DNA of 39,179 bases from assembly GCA_937950405.1 (NCBI GenBank), contig CALFDH010000037.1:1-39179 (forward strand). The letters run 5' to 3'. Made by a program: the position numbers and the translations under genes. Under the pieces are notes generated by a model that saw nothing but the letters and a program-made list of their open reading frames with translations, was not told the DNA's origin and searched no databases. The stretch is from an uncultured Meiothermus sp. Its GTDB lineage: Bacteria; Deinococcota; Deinococci; Deinococcales; Thermaceae. Shown here piece after piece: positions 38,557 to 39,179 of the stretch (position 1 is the stretch's first letter; each line of letters opens with the position of its first letter).

Positions 38557-39179
38557 AAGCTCTTGCCAGGAATTTCGGGGGGCCAGCGCACCTCGTAACC
38601 CTTCTGGCGCAGTTCGTGGGCCAGCTTGCGGACGTCTAGGGTGCCGATCCGCACCACGGTGGTAACGGTGCCCTCGCCGCAGGGGTAGGTCAGCAGGGAA
38701 TGGATGTTGATGTTGTGCTGGGCCAGTTCGCCGCTCAGGCGGGCCAGCTCCCCGGGCCGGTCGTCGAGGCAGACCTCGAGCCGCCCGCTAGGCTTCTGTA
38801 CCCCGGTCAGGCGCAAAAGCGCATCCAGCAGGTCAATCCCGGTTACGATACCCACCAGTTGCTCGCCATCTAGCACCGGCAACGCGCCGATTTTGCGCAT
38901 CCGCATGATCCGCGCGGCCTCCTCGGCCGGATCGTGAAGTTCGGCGGTGATGACCGGCTGAGCCATTACCTGACCTACCGGCGACTCAATGGGCTTGGCC
39001 CCTCCAGGGGCAAAAGGACTGGTGGCCAGCCGGATATCGCGGTCGGTAATCATCCCCACCATTCGGCCCTCCTGCATGACCGGAATGTGCCGGATGTTGT
39101 GCTGGAGCATGATGTGATAGGCGGCCTCGAGGGTCACCGTGGCATCCACGGTCAGCACCGGGCTGTGCATTACGTCTTT
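38553..39179 (-). CDS. acuB: AcuB-like protein with two CBS domains and an ACT domain, 5' end outside the window
   Basis: The visible 208 codons run in from the right edge. The frame stays open to base 39179, reading KDVMHSPVLTV, and homologues usually begin a few residues earlier, so the start is probably outside. Two CBS domains (about residues 5-60 with HIPVMQEGRMVGMITDRDI, split HIPVMQEGRMVG and MITDRDI, and 70-120 with LPVLDGEQLVGIVTGIDLL) bind adenine nucleotides. An ACT-like domain follows (RLEVCLDDRPGELARLSGEL, about 133-205). The same arrangement is known in AcuB, encoded next to AcuC. It probably senses nucleotide or small molecule levels and tunes acetate metabolism; that is inference. 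Confidence 0.88.
   Translation of the reverse strand, partial: KDVMHSPVLTVDATVTLEAAYHIMLQHNIRHIPVMQEGRMVGMITDRDIRLATSPFAPGGAKPIESPVGQVMAQPVITAELHDPAEEAARIMRMRKIGALPVLDGEQLVGIVTGIDLLDALLRLTGVQKPSGRLEVCLDDRPGELARLSGELAQHNINIHSLLTYPCGEGTVTTVVRIGTLDVRKLAHELRQKGYEVRWPPEIPGKSL

Overview
The window looks like chromosomal DNA of a member of the Thermaceae (Deinococcota), most likely a Meiothermus-type organism. This is inferred from the protein repertoire (a LysN-type aminotransferase, a Thermus-like RuvB, Thermus-like housekeeping genes), the GC-rich codon use, and many genes whose start codon lies 5 to 8 nt after a -10-like hexamer with no ribosome binding site (leaderless genes). The species cannot be fixed from the sequence alone.

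Layout. 1-1200: the first codons of a type IV pilin-like gene, a broken and an intact Uma2-family gene, and a tRNA-Ala(GGC) with promoter and terminator. 1.2-6.4 kb: a P1B-4 metal-exporting ATPase, a gene-poor 0.8 kb stretch, a DUF4388 protein with a degenerate receiver domain, and ruvB. 6.5-9.7 kb: an RluA/RluD-type pseudouridine synthase and a two-gene unit of an ATP-grasp ligase and an esterase. 10.1-15.8 kb: a complete seven-gene mrpABCDEFG cation/proton antiporter operon. 16-21.2 kb: LysN-like aminotransferase, dNTP triphosphohydrolase, a small lipoprotein, a class V aminotransferase and a three-heme cytochrome c. 21.6-30 kb: fabF, a YebC/PmpR regulator, a frameshifted grpB-like gene, cysE, queA, a NYN-domain protein, two divergent TPR genes and a SAM hydroxide adenosyltransferase. 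30.1-34.3 kb: rpmF, fabH, fabD, fabG and acpP. 34.7-39.2 kb: cold shock protein, GNAT acetyltransferase, an atypical SDR, a DUF1653 protein and an acuC-acuB pair cut by the window edge.

Common themes. Fatty acid synthesis is well represented (fabF, fabH, fabD, fabG, acpP), and ion and metal homeostasis by the Mrp operon and the P1B-4 ATPase. The most striking non-coding content is several families of short non-coding elements between genes. Family A has four copies of exactly 111 bp with TACCAA-type inverted ends. Family B has five copies of 126-202 bp with inverted ends near TACCRGATTC and two long hairpins. Family C has three copies with CAGGCTCTTAT-type ends and 10-bp flanking direct repeats. 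One B copy sits inside a C copy, and one C copy sits at the acuC stop codon. They look like miniature inverted-repeat transposable elements (MITEs); no transposase for them is in the window. A second theme is the very frequent palindrome CTCGAG.
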